DNA of 64,000 nucleotides from Leptasterias polaris (GCA_037783415.1 JAZGTN010000193.1:219342-283341), one strand, 5' to 3'; positions 1-12,640 are shown, counted from the first letter of the stretch. The notes: generated by a model from the sequence alone, not told the origin. Translations and numbers: made by a program.

Positions 1-2224
1 TACCAGATCTATATATAAAGCAATTAATGCTTGGTCAAGCTATAATCAAGCATGCAATAATCAAGCTGGGTTGTGTTACCTTCAAGATTAAGCGTCGTGC
101 CGAACACTCTTTTTTTGCTATGCAACAAACACTCATTTCGATTGACGGCTAACAAAAACACTTAACAAAAACAAACAAACTTTAAAATTCACATAAAGTT
201 ACATCTTTACTGGTATAAGACACCACTATAGTGACGTGATGATGACGTTCACAGATCGTTACCGTTTTCACGAAGTATCAATTTAGCCAATTCAGCAACA
301 CTTTCATGTTTAGAGAAAATCACATTCGAAGTTAAACTATTTTTGAAATCATTGTTTCGGACACTGTTTGTCATTGAAACGTTGACTTTTTTCAAGCATG
401 AAAGTGGAGATCCTAAATCATGGAAATCTGTTACAATTTTATTTATAGTTAATTTAATAAACGAGTAGCCTAATTAACTGTTTAACACAAGTGTCTCTTC
501 GTGAAAACTGCTCGAACGAGGTCTGTGAGCAGCGCGTCGTTTACAAACAAATGCGTAAAACAACGAGTGTTTTTCCGTGAAAAGTAAATTAATTATCTTG
601 GTCATACAAATTACCCCTTCGTGAAAACAACGCAGAGTAGTCGTTTTTGGCACCGTGCAAGCGCTACGTACTTCATCGTTACAAAATTTAATATGGCAAA
701 TCTAAATGTGTCTTTTCGTGAAAACGCAAAACTGAGAGTTTGGTAAAATGGTCATTGTGCTAATTAGTGTAATTAATTAAGTATAACGTTTTATCAATAT
801 TGAAACTTGGGGAAAAAAAGTTAATGTCAATAGTAGCGTCCAAAATGTGTAAACATTGATTTTCCGAAATGTATAATTTTTTTCAAAAATTGTCTCTCTG
901 TGAAAACTGTGAAGAGTTATCAAATCACAATAAATTAAAGTTTCAAAAATTCGTATTGCAAGAACAACTCATATTTTAGTTAAAATGCTTACATCGGGTA
1001 AGGGATCCTTGAAGAAGGAGTATTGAGAAAAACATAAAAACTAACAAAACAAAAGGTGTTGCAGATATAAAACCTGAACAAAAAGAAAAGGTTCTCCTGC
1101 GGCGGAGTCTCCAAACGATCTGTTTTCTCCCTGTTTAGTAGGGTGCTCGACGAGCACGAGACCCGAATTGAACCAAGTCTAAGATGGTACCAACCCATAG
1201 GGCAAGAATGCAGGTGAAGCAAACTGATATTGTTATCAAACAAATCTAATATTTAAGTACTGCCGGGTTCTTCAACAGACCAACGTTATGATTATAATTG
1301 CAGATTGGAGGGGAAGCAATCAATTAAGCATGTGCATTAGACACAATACATGCTTATTCACGTGACCATCCCAATTTCAAAAGATGGGCGTTTTGGTTGG
1401 TGAGTGTCATTTTTAAATGAAAAAATAAAATCTCACATTATTTTGTTTAGTCTTGAATTATATATTTTGGATGTCCTGAGTGATAATTTATATCAACATC
1501 TCAAAAGCTTCCACCCGCAGTGACCTAACACCAAATAGAAAGAAACTAATGAAGGTCAAAGTGTTGATGTAAAGTTGACAAATGGCCTTATATTGTGCCC
1601 TAGGGTTTGTTGACTTTCTAATCTGGAGCATTTGGTGGTACACTAGCTGTAGCGGCGAGCTAGCTAATTTTTGCTATAGCGCCCTCTTGTGGTACAATTG
1701 GGGTCTCAATTGGGGGTTTGTCTATTGCTCAATTCCAGGGATATGTTGACAAGAAACTAGCGAGGTAAAAGAAAGTTTGAGTGCCTTTACTACTCTTGTT
1801 TAAGTTTGGGATCCACAAGTGTCGGTAAGAACATTAATATATTTGAGTGATAAATCATTTCTTGTAATTTCATTCAGTAAATTCCTGTGGGGGTTTCAGT
1901 ATAAAATTGTGGCTTTCGGGGAAAGTTTGGGTTATTTAAGTTGCATGGTTTCAAGGTTATGGCATTAATCTAATGTTCATGTATTGTATTTGTTATTGTT
2001 TATAGTGAACCAGTTACGGCAGTTGACAGTATAGACTAGCGAAAGTGTATGCAGTAGAGAACCTTTGAGTAATTCAGCACTGATGAGTGCAGTTTAATAC
2101 CTGTGTAAGCAGAAGTTGGCTTCTACTGAGATTCTACTGAGATAATAAAAAATATTGTTCACTGAAGAACTGTGTTCCGGCCTGGTTATTATCTCTTATG
2201 TGGTTGAATACTACACTAGCCCCA
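1..2224. other. Non-coding A+T-rich spacer
   Basis: No coding exon was recognised on either strand. The left part holds several dispersed copies of the short string GTGAAAA (near 500, 575, 616, 714 and 898), usually preceded by TTC or TCC. An AATAAA-like stretch near 2141 followed by an end reading TACTACA near 2215 could be the tail of an old LTR, but no convincing partner end was found. Confidence 0.5.
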
Positions 2225-2580
2225 TCTATATATAAAAGGAGCACGGGTTTTTCTCTGTCTTTCCGTCCGTCCGTCTGTCCGCTCTGCGTTGTTTTCCCAG
2301 TTACGGGAGAGTCGTGTGCCTAGCGGCGTTAGCGGCCTTTTTTATCCTGCGGTAAAAAGAAACGCGCTGTGCATGTGTGCGGTTTTCCCAGTATGCCAAA
2401 GTCAATATATGTGCGGCCTTTGTTATCCTGCGCTTAAAAGAAATATCCTGTGTATGTTCGCGCGCGGTTCCCGGGCTCCCCATGTTGACTGCGCTTGGAA
2501 ATGTTCGCGACGGTGCGGTGCCTGGAAATACAGCTGTTGTGTCACGGTATTCTGCGCCAGGTTCGCTTAATCGCTCTAAC
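2225..2580 (+). repeat. Possible Helitron-like 5' end with internal repeat
   Basis: The sequence switches at an A|TC junction to TCTATATATAAAAGG, a start resembling that of many animal Helitrons, followed by CCGT/CTGT microsatellite. Behind it lie two diverged copies of a roughly 50-bp unit (about 2335-2384 and 2413-2462), both containing TTATCCTGCG. No CTRR end with a hairpin could be placed, so the assignment is tentative and the right boundary is unknown. Confidence 0.3.
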
Positions 2581-2818
2581 AATTTCCCTCACATCATACT
2601 ATTTGCCTTTAAAACTACTTTTTGAAGAACTCATCTTTAGGCCTATATGAGTTTGAGTCACCAACGCTTTTTTTAAAAACATTTTGAAATAATCTCACGT
2701 AAGTAGTTACCGAGTGATCGTCATGTGTTTGTTGTTACACTTTTTTGTAGTTCGACAACCTGTCATACCCAACCGAGGTCGATTCGATAGACGGTACCAC
2801 TGAACAATAGCATCCATT

Positions 2819-4094
2819 ATCCAATAAAAACCCATCAGTAAACGTAACATTTCTCAGGACTTCACTAATCAACCAAAAGTAAAGAAAAACCCATGAAGCT
2901 AAACAAATTCAGCTTCCACAACAACCATTAACAAACCCAAAGCAACTACCACAAAAACTTGAATGTGGATGAAACTGAAGCAGTCCCAGCGCACAGAGAC
3001 AAAAAGATGCACAACATTAGTCACACAGATGCCCGCACAAACTGTTCATATAGCAAACTCTCATAAGTTTTAGGTCCATTGCAACTTTGCTTTTATGAAA
3101 ACCCACATACTGTTTCCAGGACTAATTCATTAATTTAAACCAATTCTACTTTAAAGACAGCAACTTAGTTTCCTGTAGACAAGTGTATGACATAAAGAAC
3201 TCGGCTGCCATAAACTTTGTTTCTTTCCCTTTTTTCCTAACTTCAATTATTATTCATCACTATTTTAGACAGAATAGCCCAACATATAAACACAAACCCT
3301 TTAATAAATTTCTCTTTTGTTAACTGTAAACTGTATATACATCCACTTTTTACTGCCACCATGTTGCCAATAAACTGTCTTTTTCATACAATGTATCCTC
3401 TCATTATTGATTAAATTGTGTTCAATCTACCTCTCCATCACCGTTTATATACTCCCCTTTTCACATAGTCCACAAAGTAGTGTCATAAATACATCAACAT
3501 CAACTAAAATTTACATCCCTAAAATGCCCCTCATAGTTTGTATTGCCGGTTTTTAAAACCACTAAACCAAATATACTGGCACTGCATTAACAACAGTAGC
3601 TCTTGACAACACTGTTTTCAAAGTACTTGACCTTATTTCCTACTTTTACACCTAGATGCCTTTAACTACAATACCAACTGTGTTCCTTTTTAAAGGAATA
3701 TCTTTTATAGATTCACGTGCCATAATTTTACATATTACTGTCCATTTCTATCTCCACTTTTTACTGCCATAAAATTGCCAATATCTTTTTTTTTCTTCAT
3801 AAAATTTGCTCCCCTTCATACATTGAACATACCAAGGATTACAAACCTTCAATCTTTCTCCCCAAACATTTTCCTCAGTCGTAGTTCGCCTTGATTAATT
3901 CAAAAACCACTAATTGTTATGATCACTGTTTCAATTGTTTCTACTTCTCCTATTTTCTCATGTGGCCCCAACATCCACGTACTTTCAAACCTGTTTCACG
4001 GGTACTTAGCTAGTTCTTCTCAATCGTGTAGAGTCATTTTTTCCTAGTGGAGTCTTGCCAGTTTAGTCGTTCAGGATTTGGTTTTTTATTGGAT
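2819..4094. repeat. G-poor element with short inverted termini
   Basis: The ends are inverted copies of ATCCAATAAAAA (2819-2830 and 4083-4094). Between them the plus strand is conspicuously poor in G and rich in C, A and T for about 1.25 kb, unlike its flanks. A diverged internal duplication is visible: CACTTTTTACTGCCA occurs near 3345 and 3753, each followed by TTGCCAATA and a T-rich run. No open frame or known protein was recognised. It could be a non-autonomous DNA transposon or the antisense of a degenerate retroelement. Confidence 0.4.
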
Positions 4095-6615
4095 GAGCCT
4101 GGCTCAAAAAGCTAAACAGATAACCAACTATAAAGAGGCTAAAATTATGTTTAAATATATCTGTTGAGTACTTTTGAGTAATGTTTCGAATTGCTTTCTA
4201 TGGGAAGCTTCTTCAGTTTGGTGCACCCCGGTTCCGCCAAGCCAGTCGATTGTGCGCCTTCTGCTTTATCTTATTTTTTATTAATTCATTAGGAGAAAAT
4301 ATATAGCAAGTAAACTTATTAGAAAAGCCAAGGATGGCCCAACAATCAGGTCATAAAAAACCCTGATGATTAATACAATACAAAATAAGGACATTTCACA
4401 GGAAATAGCTAATTTAAAAACTGTTTAACTCAGGCCAATTTTGGAAGGTTTTGTTTGTGTTGCGAATTGCCATTTTGTATATAAAAATCTCATTACTGTT
4501 TGGAAACCTCATCAAATTATGTATCATTGGAAATATTACATATAGGGCTCCATTGTGATCAACATTCTTGATAAACAGGAGCTAGTAAAAATATGGGGCG
4601 GCCATATTAACTATGATATTTTAACTATCAAATTTAATATCTTTCAATTTTCATATGTAAATTTGACAAATTGTAAAAACATGAAGGGAACGTTTTGATG
4701 GCATTTTTGTAATTGACTATACCAGAGCTTTCTAACCATGACAGAAAATAAAGAAAATACATCAAATGAGTATGCCCAAAATTTATACAACTCATTTTTA
4801 TATTGGCCTAAATCTCTATTATTATCAATTAAACAATAGGCCTAATAAACAAGATTGCAGCATGTAATAAACCACTGAATATTGTATTATATTGGCTACA
4901 AAATATTAAAATGTTGACCAATGTTGAAAACATAAGTACAAGAGAGACAGCTGTAATTAGTTTAAGTTTGGTCGCTTAATGCGCATTTAATTTAGGAACA
5001 CACAATTGTCGAAATTACAGTTTTCGTCACTCTCGTCGAGAACACTCATAAAACTTCTTGTCTTCAAATCTCCCGCACGGACATCGTACATAATTTTTCA
5101 TCTTGCCTGGCCTTTTTTTGACAATTGAAGCCAAAAATTGTACCTAATAAAATTGTTCGTGTGTGAGAAACAGGGCACGGATTTTACATGTGATTTTATG
5201 CGCGTGTTGATGTTTCAAATGAGACAAGTTTTTGTGAGTGGGTAGATAGAGGAGTTCTGTTCGTACAGGAAGGGAACCATACTATGGTTGAAAAGCTTAT
5301 TAATGTTCAGCTTTCTAATGGTACTTGATTCACACTAAAGAGGTCAGCACACTATAAATAAACTGCCCTAAAAACCAACGCTAAATGCTAAATATAAAAA
5401 AATATACACATAAAATATATTTATTTTTAAAAGTCTCTCAGCCTCAGGGAAACCAATCAAATTTATGTTTTGCCAGGTCAGCCGTTTGGAATGTTTGCTA
5501 ATTACCCCACAAAAAACACCCCCTAAAATGTGATTTTTCAAAAACTGACTTGCTGCCAGTTTTTGTATTAAGCACACCTCCACTTCCCAAGGCAAATGGG
5601 GACAACTTCCAGGCCTAAATGTATCAAGTATATCCAAAGAGTTGAAGCACAGAGCCCACATGTTGTGATAACTTGACATTATTACACAATCTATCAAATT
5701 CATGACCCCAACAACGTTATTATTCAAAAGAATTTATGGTCATTCAAATTATCATAATTAATTTGTCGCAAGTTTTTTGCCTATTAAGTGTGGTGCACCC
5801 AACAATTTATTTTTGTTTTCATCGGGCACCTCTGTCCTAAATTATACAGGGCTGAGTTAAAGGGGATGAAAACAATCGTAAGAGAAATGTTTAACAATTA
5901 TTCTAAGAAGAGTTTTTTCAATGTCCTTTTTAAATTGATGACAACTATTTGAACACAATTGATGCTATGTAGGAAACATAAACCATTCATGAATTCCAGT
6001 ATAACAAACATGCTTTGCACTCTTTCCCTGTTAATACAATTTATGTAATTGGTAGAACAGAGATGCATGTCTGACACCTTCCTGATTTAATAACAAAGGT
6101 AGTCCGGTGCCATGTGATCTTGACATTTATTCAAAACATGGCTCACCATGAGTGTTGTAACAGATCCATGGACACTTTTAAAACGTGCTATATGATTGTT
6201 CAAATCAGTCCAACCATTATGTGCATTTGTTTTTGTGTAACTTACAGCCTTTACTTCAATTTAACCGACAATGCAGAGGCTGGACCAGAATGAACAGCAA
6301 TAGTAAAAGTTACATTGTATGAGAGCAGAGCAGTGTTTTTGCGAGATCTCTCATTCAAACAGTTGCTTGAAATAAATTACAATATAGAACCGGCCACTTT
6401 ATTTAATCACATAATTAACAATGTTCATACCAGTAAGGCTTTGATCAAAGTGTAATTCTCAAATTCTACATACTACTAAGTGAATATTACACAAGCTATA
6501 GCATCTTCAATGAAGTCTAATCTTAAATACAAACTGACAGAACGGCCAACTTTGGACTGGAGGACATTCAACCTAGCAGTGAACCCTTTGAAGAACATGT
6601 CAAACTATAACTTAC
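4095..6615. other. Spacer, probably intronic to the PAN gene
   Basis: No exon with convincing coding content was found. An open frame of 119 codons on the minus strand near 5368-5727 has no recognisable domain and no clear splice sites. If the minus-strand PAN gene continues leftward, this stretch is intron. Confidence 0.4.
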
Positions 6616-6664
6616 CTTTGCTGTCTTGAGTAGAAGATTCAGAGGACTCGGTAACACATCCACT
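6616..6664 (-). CDS. Second exon of secreted PAN-domain gene
   Basis: This is a 49-nt minus-strand exon bounded by a pyrimidine-rich acceptor (TTTTTCTATACAG) and a consensus donor (AAAG|GTAAGT). Read in phase 0 it is open and encodes SGCVTESSESSTQDSK plus one base, a Cys-containing Ser/Thr-rich linker. The phase-0 start fits the end of the exon at 8621-8947, and its phase-1 end is the phase needed to enter an exon like 46549-46712 of the related gene. The intron to exon 1 would be about 2 kb. The exon is short, so the call rests on splice signals and phase rather than homology. Confidence 0.5.
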
Positions 6665-7082
6665 CTGTATAGAAAAACAAACCATAATGATTACGACGCG
6701 TGGTACAGCAGCAATTTAAATGAGGTGCAATCCGGCATTGTGACAGACTTGAGGACAAGTCGTTGTGATAGCGAAATAGCTCTGTCGCAACTATCTCGCG
6801 AGACTGCTGCCCTGCGCGATGCTACTGCTGTCACGAGCACGGTCCCACAGTTTTAATTTTTTTAATACACATTTCTTCCCTTCGCGTTAAGTGTATACAA
6901 TGTCTGAACTTTTTACAACTATAGCACCCATTCTAAGCATACATTTTAAGTAGTACATTCCTTTTAATAATGTTCAATAAATTTAATAATTGTCTTCGAC
7001 TCCATACTGCAGTGGTATGCTTCACGATACACACTTGCACGTTCCCACTCCCACAAAATACATATAGTATTCCCACAGTGGT

Positions 7083-7314
7083 CACACTCTAAAAATTACC
7101 GGGTAAGAATTGACCAAGACTCCGGTTGCCGCGGGGCCTGACCCGTTTCTGGGTCGGTATGACCTATAATTTGTGTCAAATGAATCAAACTGAAACTGAC
7201 TCTGCGTCGGAATCCCATTATTTTGTTAACCAGTTTCCAAGTCACCCTGACCAAGAAATGGTTCATTGGGACTAGGAATGCGGGTAAACTCTAGCCTGGG
7301 AGTTTTAGAGTGTG
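7083..7314. mobile_element. MITE with CACACTCTAAAA ends
   Basis: Perfect 12-bp inverted ends, CACACTCTAAAA and TTTTAGAGTGTG, bound a 232-bp element without coding capacity. Inside is the near-palindrome GGTCGGTATGACC (7152-7164). Related sequence occurs near 43290-43470 and 53541-53760, with a fragment at 55437. No clear target duplication was seen. Confidence 0.55.
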
Positions 7315-7327
7315 AAATAAATACTAA

Positions 7328-7516
7328 AGATGGAAGGTCCAACTTTAATATGTCCAACTTTAATATGTCCAACTAACGGATGGAAGGTCCACCTTTAATA
7401 AGTCCGACTATAATGGATGGAAGGTCCAACTAATAAGTCCGATTAACGGATGGAAAGTCCAGCTTTAATAAGTCCGACTAATGGATGGAAGGTCCAACTA
7501 ATAAGTCCGGTTAACC
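7328..7516 (+). repeat. Minisatellite of GGATGGAAGGTCCAACT-type units
   Basis: About five degenerate units of 30-45 bp share the phrases GGATGGAAGGTCC and TTTAATAAGTCCGACTAA. The units differ by small deletions, giving alternating long and short versions. Confidence 0.75.
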
Positions 7517-8040
7517 CACCCTCAAAAACATATTGGTAGAATGGTTAAATTTAAAACCTAAATGTAATTAATTAAATTAAAAAAATAATAGATTCGGGAA
7601 ACATGTAAGAAAAAGAAGAAATAATGTTCGACCTCCAATATCCGGTGTCAAATTGCGAATTTACACTGATTGTGTTTCGCAAACCGTGTAGACTGCACTA
7701 CACTAGCAAACATACGTTGGGTATACTTATTCTAAATCGAGATTAAGCTCTTCATTACTGAGGGCAAACACATATTTGTATTTCAAAGATTTTATGGGAC
7801 GTTGCATGGACTCGCCGGGACGCACAACGACGTCGAATTTGTGCGTATGTTTTTGTTTGATTGTTTTTGTTTACCGTTCTACTTACAAAATGTGTAGCAG
7901 CTACGGATCACGACAATTGCCTTTCCTTGCTTGACTTTTATGTTGAAACGTGAAGTGACCGTTTAAGGTCGGCATTTAAGAAAAACAGTTTTCCAAGTTT
8001 GCAAATTGTAATTTTTTTTTACCGTATTTGAATTTGTTTT

Positions 8041-8376
8041 ATAATAATAATAATAACGGACATTTATATTGCGCAGTACCTATATGAATATACTCTACTG
8101 CGCATTCCAACATTATTATCCCTGGTCACTGGGCCATTTATTTCAATCTAGTATACAGCCTGTGCTGCAATATATGCGCTACTAGGCTAAATCAATCACA
8201 AGAACCATCTCTGCCCTCACAGGTACCCATTTTACCCCTGGGTGGAGAGAAGCAATTATAGTAAAGTGTCTTGCTCAGGGACACAAGTGTCACGACCGGG
8301 ACTCGAACCCACACCCTGCTGAACAAAAATACCAGAGCTTGAGTTCGGTGTTCTTATCCACTCGGCCACGATATTC
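8041..8376 (-). mobile_element. tRNA-headed SINE, reverse orientation
   Basis: Read on the minus strand, the element starts with a tRNA-like head containing an A box (TGGCCGAGTGG) near 8370 and a B box (GGTTCGAGTCCCG) near 8300. It continues with the body phrase AGCAAGACACTTTACTATAATTGC and ends in a TTA microsatellite (8041-8056). The same family is inserted at 54283-54636 in the plus orientation. The tail region after GGCCCAGTGACCAGGG differs from the 54-kb copy, so the two are different subfamilies or old copies. Confidence 0.8.
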
Positions 8377-8620
8377 TTATTTGTATTTATATTTATTTTA
8401 AAACGAATTCAATTGATGAAATTTATAACAGCACAAGGCAACTTATTTGACAAATCAATTGCCAATGTACATAATAGCTGCAGCAGCTATTAGAGGTGCA
8501 CGAAAGTCCAGAGTCACGCAAAAACACGTCGCTCTCAAGATCGACCTACAACACCTTTTGGAAAGGTAGACAAACGAATAAGTTAAATAAACGTCACGAA
8601 AGAATTGATTTTATTTTTAC

Positions 8621-8947
8621 CTCAGATGCCGTAAAGGTGTAGAGAGACCCAGGCTGCTCAACCAATCTCCCACCCGCACAAACATCGAAGTGTGAGGCAC
8701 AGTTCAAGTCACATTCTTTATCTTCAGGCCGGTAATTTGCAGATTTACATCTAGGTGATTCCTCCCGACAGGCCTGGTAACACAGCTTTTGATTCTTGAT
8801 GGCAATTATGGTCGTGTAGTTTCGGCCAACCAACGCAAAGTCAATCACACCACACCATGGCGTTAGTTGCCCGTAAGCCGGAGGTATTTGAAACAGCGTG
8901 TAAAGAATCAGCAAGATGGTGAGATACACAGAGATGCTGTATGACAT
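8621..8947 (-). CDS. First exon of secreted PAN/apple-domain protein
   Basis: This minus-strand exon encodes 109 residues from an ATG at 8945-8947. Residues 1-26 form a signal peptide (hydrophobic LTILLILYTLFQI, then PPAYG before the likely cleavage site). The rest resembles a PAN/apple module, with cysteines at 32, 56, 60, 67, 79, 83 and 90, the spacing LCYQAC and RCKSANY, and a potential N-glycosylation site at Asn43. The exon ends in phase 0 at GAG|GTAAAA; reading past the donor soon meets a stop. The product is probably secreted and binds carbohydrate or protein, as PAN modules do. Later exons are 6616-6664 and, by inference, beyond the left edge. The related exons at 41-47 kb suggest a tandem gene family. 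Confidence 0.72.
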
Positions 8948-9410
8948 GATTTAACTAAAATTTCAAGACACGCACACCTATTTAACTGGTTCAATAACTG
9001 CTTAAGTTTGTTGTACTGAGTTTACCGAAAATGTTAATACACAGTAAGTTCTCTTCATAAATAACCGTAATACTCGTACATTAGAGAGGTTTCGCAAACG
9101 GATGTGTTTCTGTTGATGTCTACCGCGTAAATAGGGTCTGCGTATGTGACTTTAGATCGAAGTGATGTCATCCAGTTCGAGCAATATGTAGGCCTAATAA
9201 GGTGCAAGGTGCGGTTGGCCTACTGTAAATACAAATCAATTGTTTACATGTACTCTTTACATGAAACTGCTTTTTAGCTCTTTACCTAATAAAATTAATA
9301 ACCAAATAATAAACCACAAGGGAAACTGACTGGGTAAATTTTAAAATGATTTTGGGTTGAACAAAGAAAAATTGACTAGAGCGGGTTTTCAACCCTTAAT
9401 GAGCACAGGC
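8948..9410. other. Upstream region of the PAN gene
   Basis: This is the 5' flank of the minus-strand PAN exon and should contain its promoter. No clear TATA element was singled out. A phrase near 9205-9235 (TTGGCCTACTGTAAATAC) recurs near 14620, just before the second family R copy. Confidence 0.3.
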
Positions 9411-12400
9411 CTGTATGCCCAGTAAAAATTTAAATTATGAGATCAATGTCAAAAGAATTCTGCGAGAAGTCCCCCGTCGACGTCACTCCCTTAATGAGCA
9501 CATCAATTCAATTAATTGCGGTTGGATAACAAAATATTGAAGGGAAGATTATTAATAAAAATGATGATATAGTTATTGTGAACGGCCATTTACAATGAAT
9601 AATGAGCTGTTACTCAGAATAGCCATACAATAATTATATGTACGAGTGGTTTTGGTAATTGTTCCGTAATGATGTGTGCACCAGCTACCACCCCCCCCCC
9701 CCCCCCCAGTCTCAAATTGGAAACGATAAACAAAAAAATTTCATTTCTAGATAAAACTAATAGTGCAGAAACCTCAAAATGGTGGTCCGAGGGGACACTG
9801 TATGTCAGAAACATGCAAATATTTGTGAGGAAATCTGTTTTTGCAAAATTCGTGAAAGATTATTTGCGGCGTTTGATGTCCCATTGGAGCCACCATAGTT
9901 TTGCAACAAGAGTGCGTTGCATTTTTGAAAAGTGGTTATTAAAGAAATGCCATAGGCCTACAACATTGGATACCAAAATTAATGCATTCGCACAAGTTTA
10001 GAAGTTGTTTTAAATCTACTAAAATGTACTTAATTAAATTAGAATATTAATGAAAATATCTTGCTTGCATCAATCACTATATTAGCGGTTTTGGCTGTTA
10101 AGTGACATTAATCATCTAATAGATGATGTTATGAAAACAAAATACTTAACATGCAGCTTCCGTTATCCTAGGAATTAACGAAATGGGATCACATTTTACT
10201 CCTTACTATTGCATCATGTCGAAGAGGATAGTGCGGTGCATGTCATATTTTGATAACATGTCAACATTTTGTGAAAACTATCAGTAGTATGGAAGGCGTA
10301 TATGACCCCGTTTTTGGAAGGTGGATCATGATCCACAGTCGTGTGGATGATGGATCATGTGGATCGTTGCATGTGGGTGCCTGATGGGGGTATCACCAAT
10401 ACCCTCCCCCTCTTTTTACCGGTGCAGAAAGCAACCGGGTTGATCGATGTACTCGTCTACACTATGTTTTGTTTGTTATTTATTAATATGAAAACAAAGA
10501 CGCTACTAATAAAAAGTGTTGTGGTTGGTTTGTTTTTAATTGTATCAGCTAACAATGGTTAGAAGAAAAATGAAACACACTGCACATTTCTCGATTCAAA
10601 CAACTGGTATAACACCCCCCCACCCCCCCCCCCCCCCCCTTAGTCAAGAATGTACGAGTCCGGGTAGTTTTGTTGTCGTCTGCTACGTTTTGATCGTGTT
10701 CTAACACGCTCTCTGTGGCCGAGCGGATGAGTCAACACGAAAAGTTTAGGCCACAAGTGATGTCACCACTCAAGCCATAATTATTGTTTATGACGTATTC
10801 ATCCGTACTGATAAACAAACAGTGCCCTGCATTAACAGTATCTCATCCTTGATTTCTGGCAATATTCTGTAGACATGCCGCAATGAATGGATGTTGTTAT
10901 ACCACCCCCTTCTCTCTTCAGGTTTTAAAAAACAAGAAGCATATATTATAATATATAAAATAGATAATACCCTTATTGTATATCATTTTGTTTTTCTTTC
11001 TTGTATGGGGACTTGTTTAAAATAAAATAAATAGTTAAAAAAACGAATATAGAAAATACGGGAAAGTCGACACAAATAAATACACCTTAAACACACAAGG
11101 TGTTTCCTAATAGAAAGATCAAGCATCACTTTTTATAATCTTCATTTTCAATAAGCTAACGCTTCGTGTTAATTAGTTTGGTGTTGAAATGTTGTGCTCT
11201 ACTCCGGTACGGCAGCGAATAAAGTTTAATACACTGCTGAATACCAAACTTCGCATGAAATGTGTTTTGTGCAGTATGCCGGGTATTCAATAATTCTCTA
11301 GATAAGATGTTTTACACATTTCTTATGTAAAAAGACTTCTGATGGTAGGTTACACATGCAAATCAGAGACTATTTCTGATCATGTCTAGACACATGCGAT
11401 AAAACAATTCATTTGTACCGTCCCGCAAATTCCCCGTTTTGATCAGATAATGCATGTAGGTAGGAATAGATGCAACACTTTCCGACTGTGTGCTTTACAC
11501 AGTGCGTGCACTGATGACCATGATACGGTTGAGCACACACCACAGGCATTACACTGAATGGTATACATGTACCATACCATTTCACATAATTGACATGTAT
11601 GCACAAATACACAAACAAAGGTTAACATCCAATACAGTATTCCGCAAAGGTTCTTCAAAACCTAAACACATTTTTATATTGAATATTTTTAAACCTTTAG
11701 CCTGACAATCTTTGTTGTCCCCTATAAGGTTGTTAATAGTGTTGAGTTTCAATATATGATTTTCCCATACATACCTATGGGTGCGTTCGATTAGCTTACA
11801 CGTGTAACTAAAACTTACACGAGAGCGTTCGATTAGCCTTCACGTGATACTCGTGTCTGCCCCGGTTGAAGCCACCCGCCCAGCTCGCGAGCGGGTCTCT
11901 GGATGCCCATGTGTAATGACGCATCATACCAAGATGGCGGAGACAATTGAATTTGACCGTGAGTACAAAAGTACAAAAATACACAGATTTATCGTCATGA
12001 AACAAATTATGGGGAATGGAAAGGAAACGTACTTCCAGAAAAACAAACAGATGGTGACTGTGTGCAATTTTTTGTAATATTTTATAATTAAATTGTTTCG
12101 TTACGGACCACGACATTTTCCAAGTGAGCAGACGACGGAGCTTACACTTTTGTAAGTTCTACCGCTACGCAAAAACGTTTGACCTTAATTTTCCCATAGA
12201 GTGCCAAGCGAAAACACCACAGCGTTCGATTAGCCTCGTTGCGTGGCTAACACGAGTGTAAATCCCCGGTACACACGGGGAAGCTAATCGAACGCACCCA
12301 TAATAAGTTATGGCATTTGACCAAAAAGTAAATCTAGTAAACACCAACAAAAATGTGTATTTCAAAAACTTAAACATAGTCCTAAGTTGATTCAGTGGGT

Positions 12401-12640
12401 GAATAAAGTTGTATAGTAGTGCGACACCAACAGGTAGTGCACGGTGCGGATACGCCGCTCCAAAGGCTCGTCTCACTCAGTATAGATGTGAATGGTCAAT
12501 TAATCCGCAATGCCCAACGTTCCAGCTAGAAACAATAAAAAGAAATGAAACAAAAATGCTGATTAAAAGATTTAAGATTAACTGTGTTTCTGTCCTATTA
12601 TTATTTTGATTTTCTTGTCGTCACTAGGTTTTTGTTATAT
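9411..12640 (+). repeat. Family R dispersed repeat, copy 1
   Basis: From CTGTATGCCCAGTAAAA onward this 3.2-kb stretch is nearly identical to 14911-19633. Its right part (from about 11593) is nearly identical to 38712-39245. A diverged inverted copy of its left part lies at 27150-27475. It contains poly-C runs (9691-9707, 10623-10639) and no recognisable protein. The type of element is unknown. This copy is interrupted at 11778-12300 by a short inverted-repeat element absent from copy 3. Confidence 0.8.
11778..12300. mobile_element. TA-flanked MITE with TGGGTGCGTTCGATTAG ends
   Basis: The inverted ends TGGGTGCGTTCGATTAGCTT and AAGCTAATCGAACGCACCCA are directly flanked by TA on both sides. The third family R copy at 38897-38915 lacks the insertion, giving an empty-site comparison (with one extra A). 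Variants of GCGTTCGATTAGC are repeated inside both ends. An internal short frame beginning MAETIEFDRE has no recognised homologue. A TA duplication fits Tc1/mariner-like or ISL2EU-like elements. Confidence 0.75.

Larger units (their letters stand above)
6665..8620. other. Intron of the PAN gene carrying repeats
   Basis: Between the two recognised PAN-gene exons lie a short inverted-repeat element (7083-7314), a minisatellite (7328-7516) and a reverse-oriented SINE (8041-8376), listed separately. The remainder is A+T-rich and shows no coding signal. Confidence 0.45.

Noticed and set aside
8..60. Second Helitron-like start (TCTATATATAAAG)
   Set aside because: Too short and at the window edge; no end structure or second supporting feature.
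1609..2215. Possible solo LTR ending TACTACA with an upstream AATAAA-like signal
   Set aside because: No defined start, inverted terminus or target duplication could be matched.
5368..5727. 119-codon minus-strand frame
   Set aside because: Looks like chance open sequence; no recognised family and no splice context linking it to the PAN gene.
10710..10760. tRNA A-box-like GTGGCCGAGCGGATGAG, also near 16208
   Set aside because: No B box at proper spacing; it is part of both family R copies.
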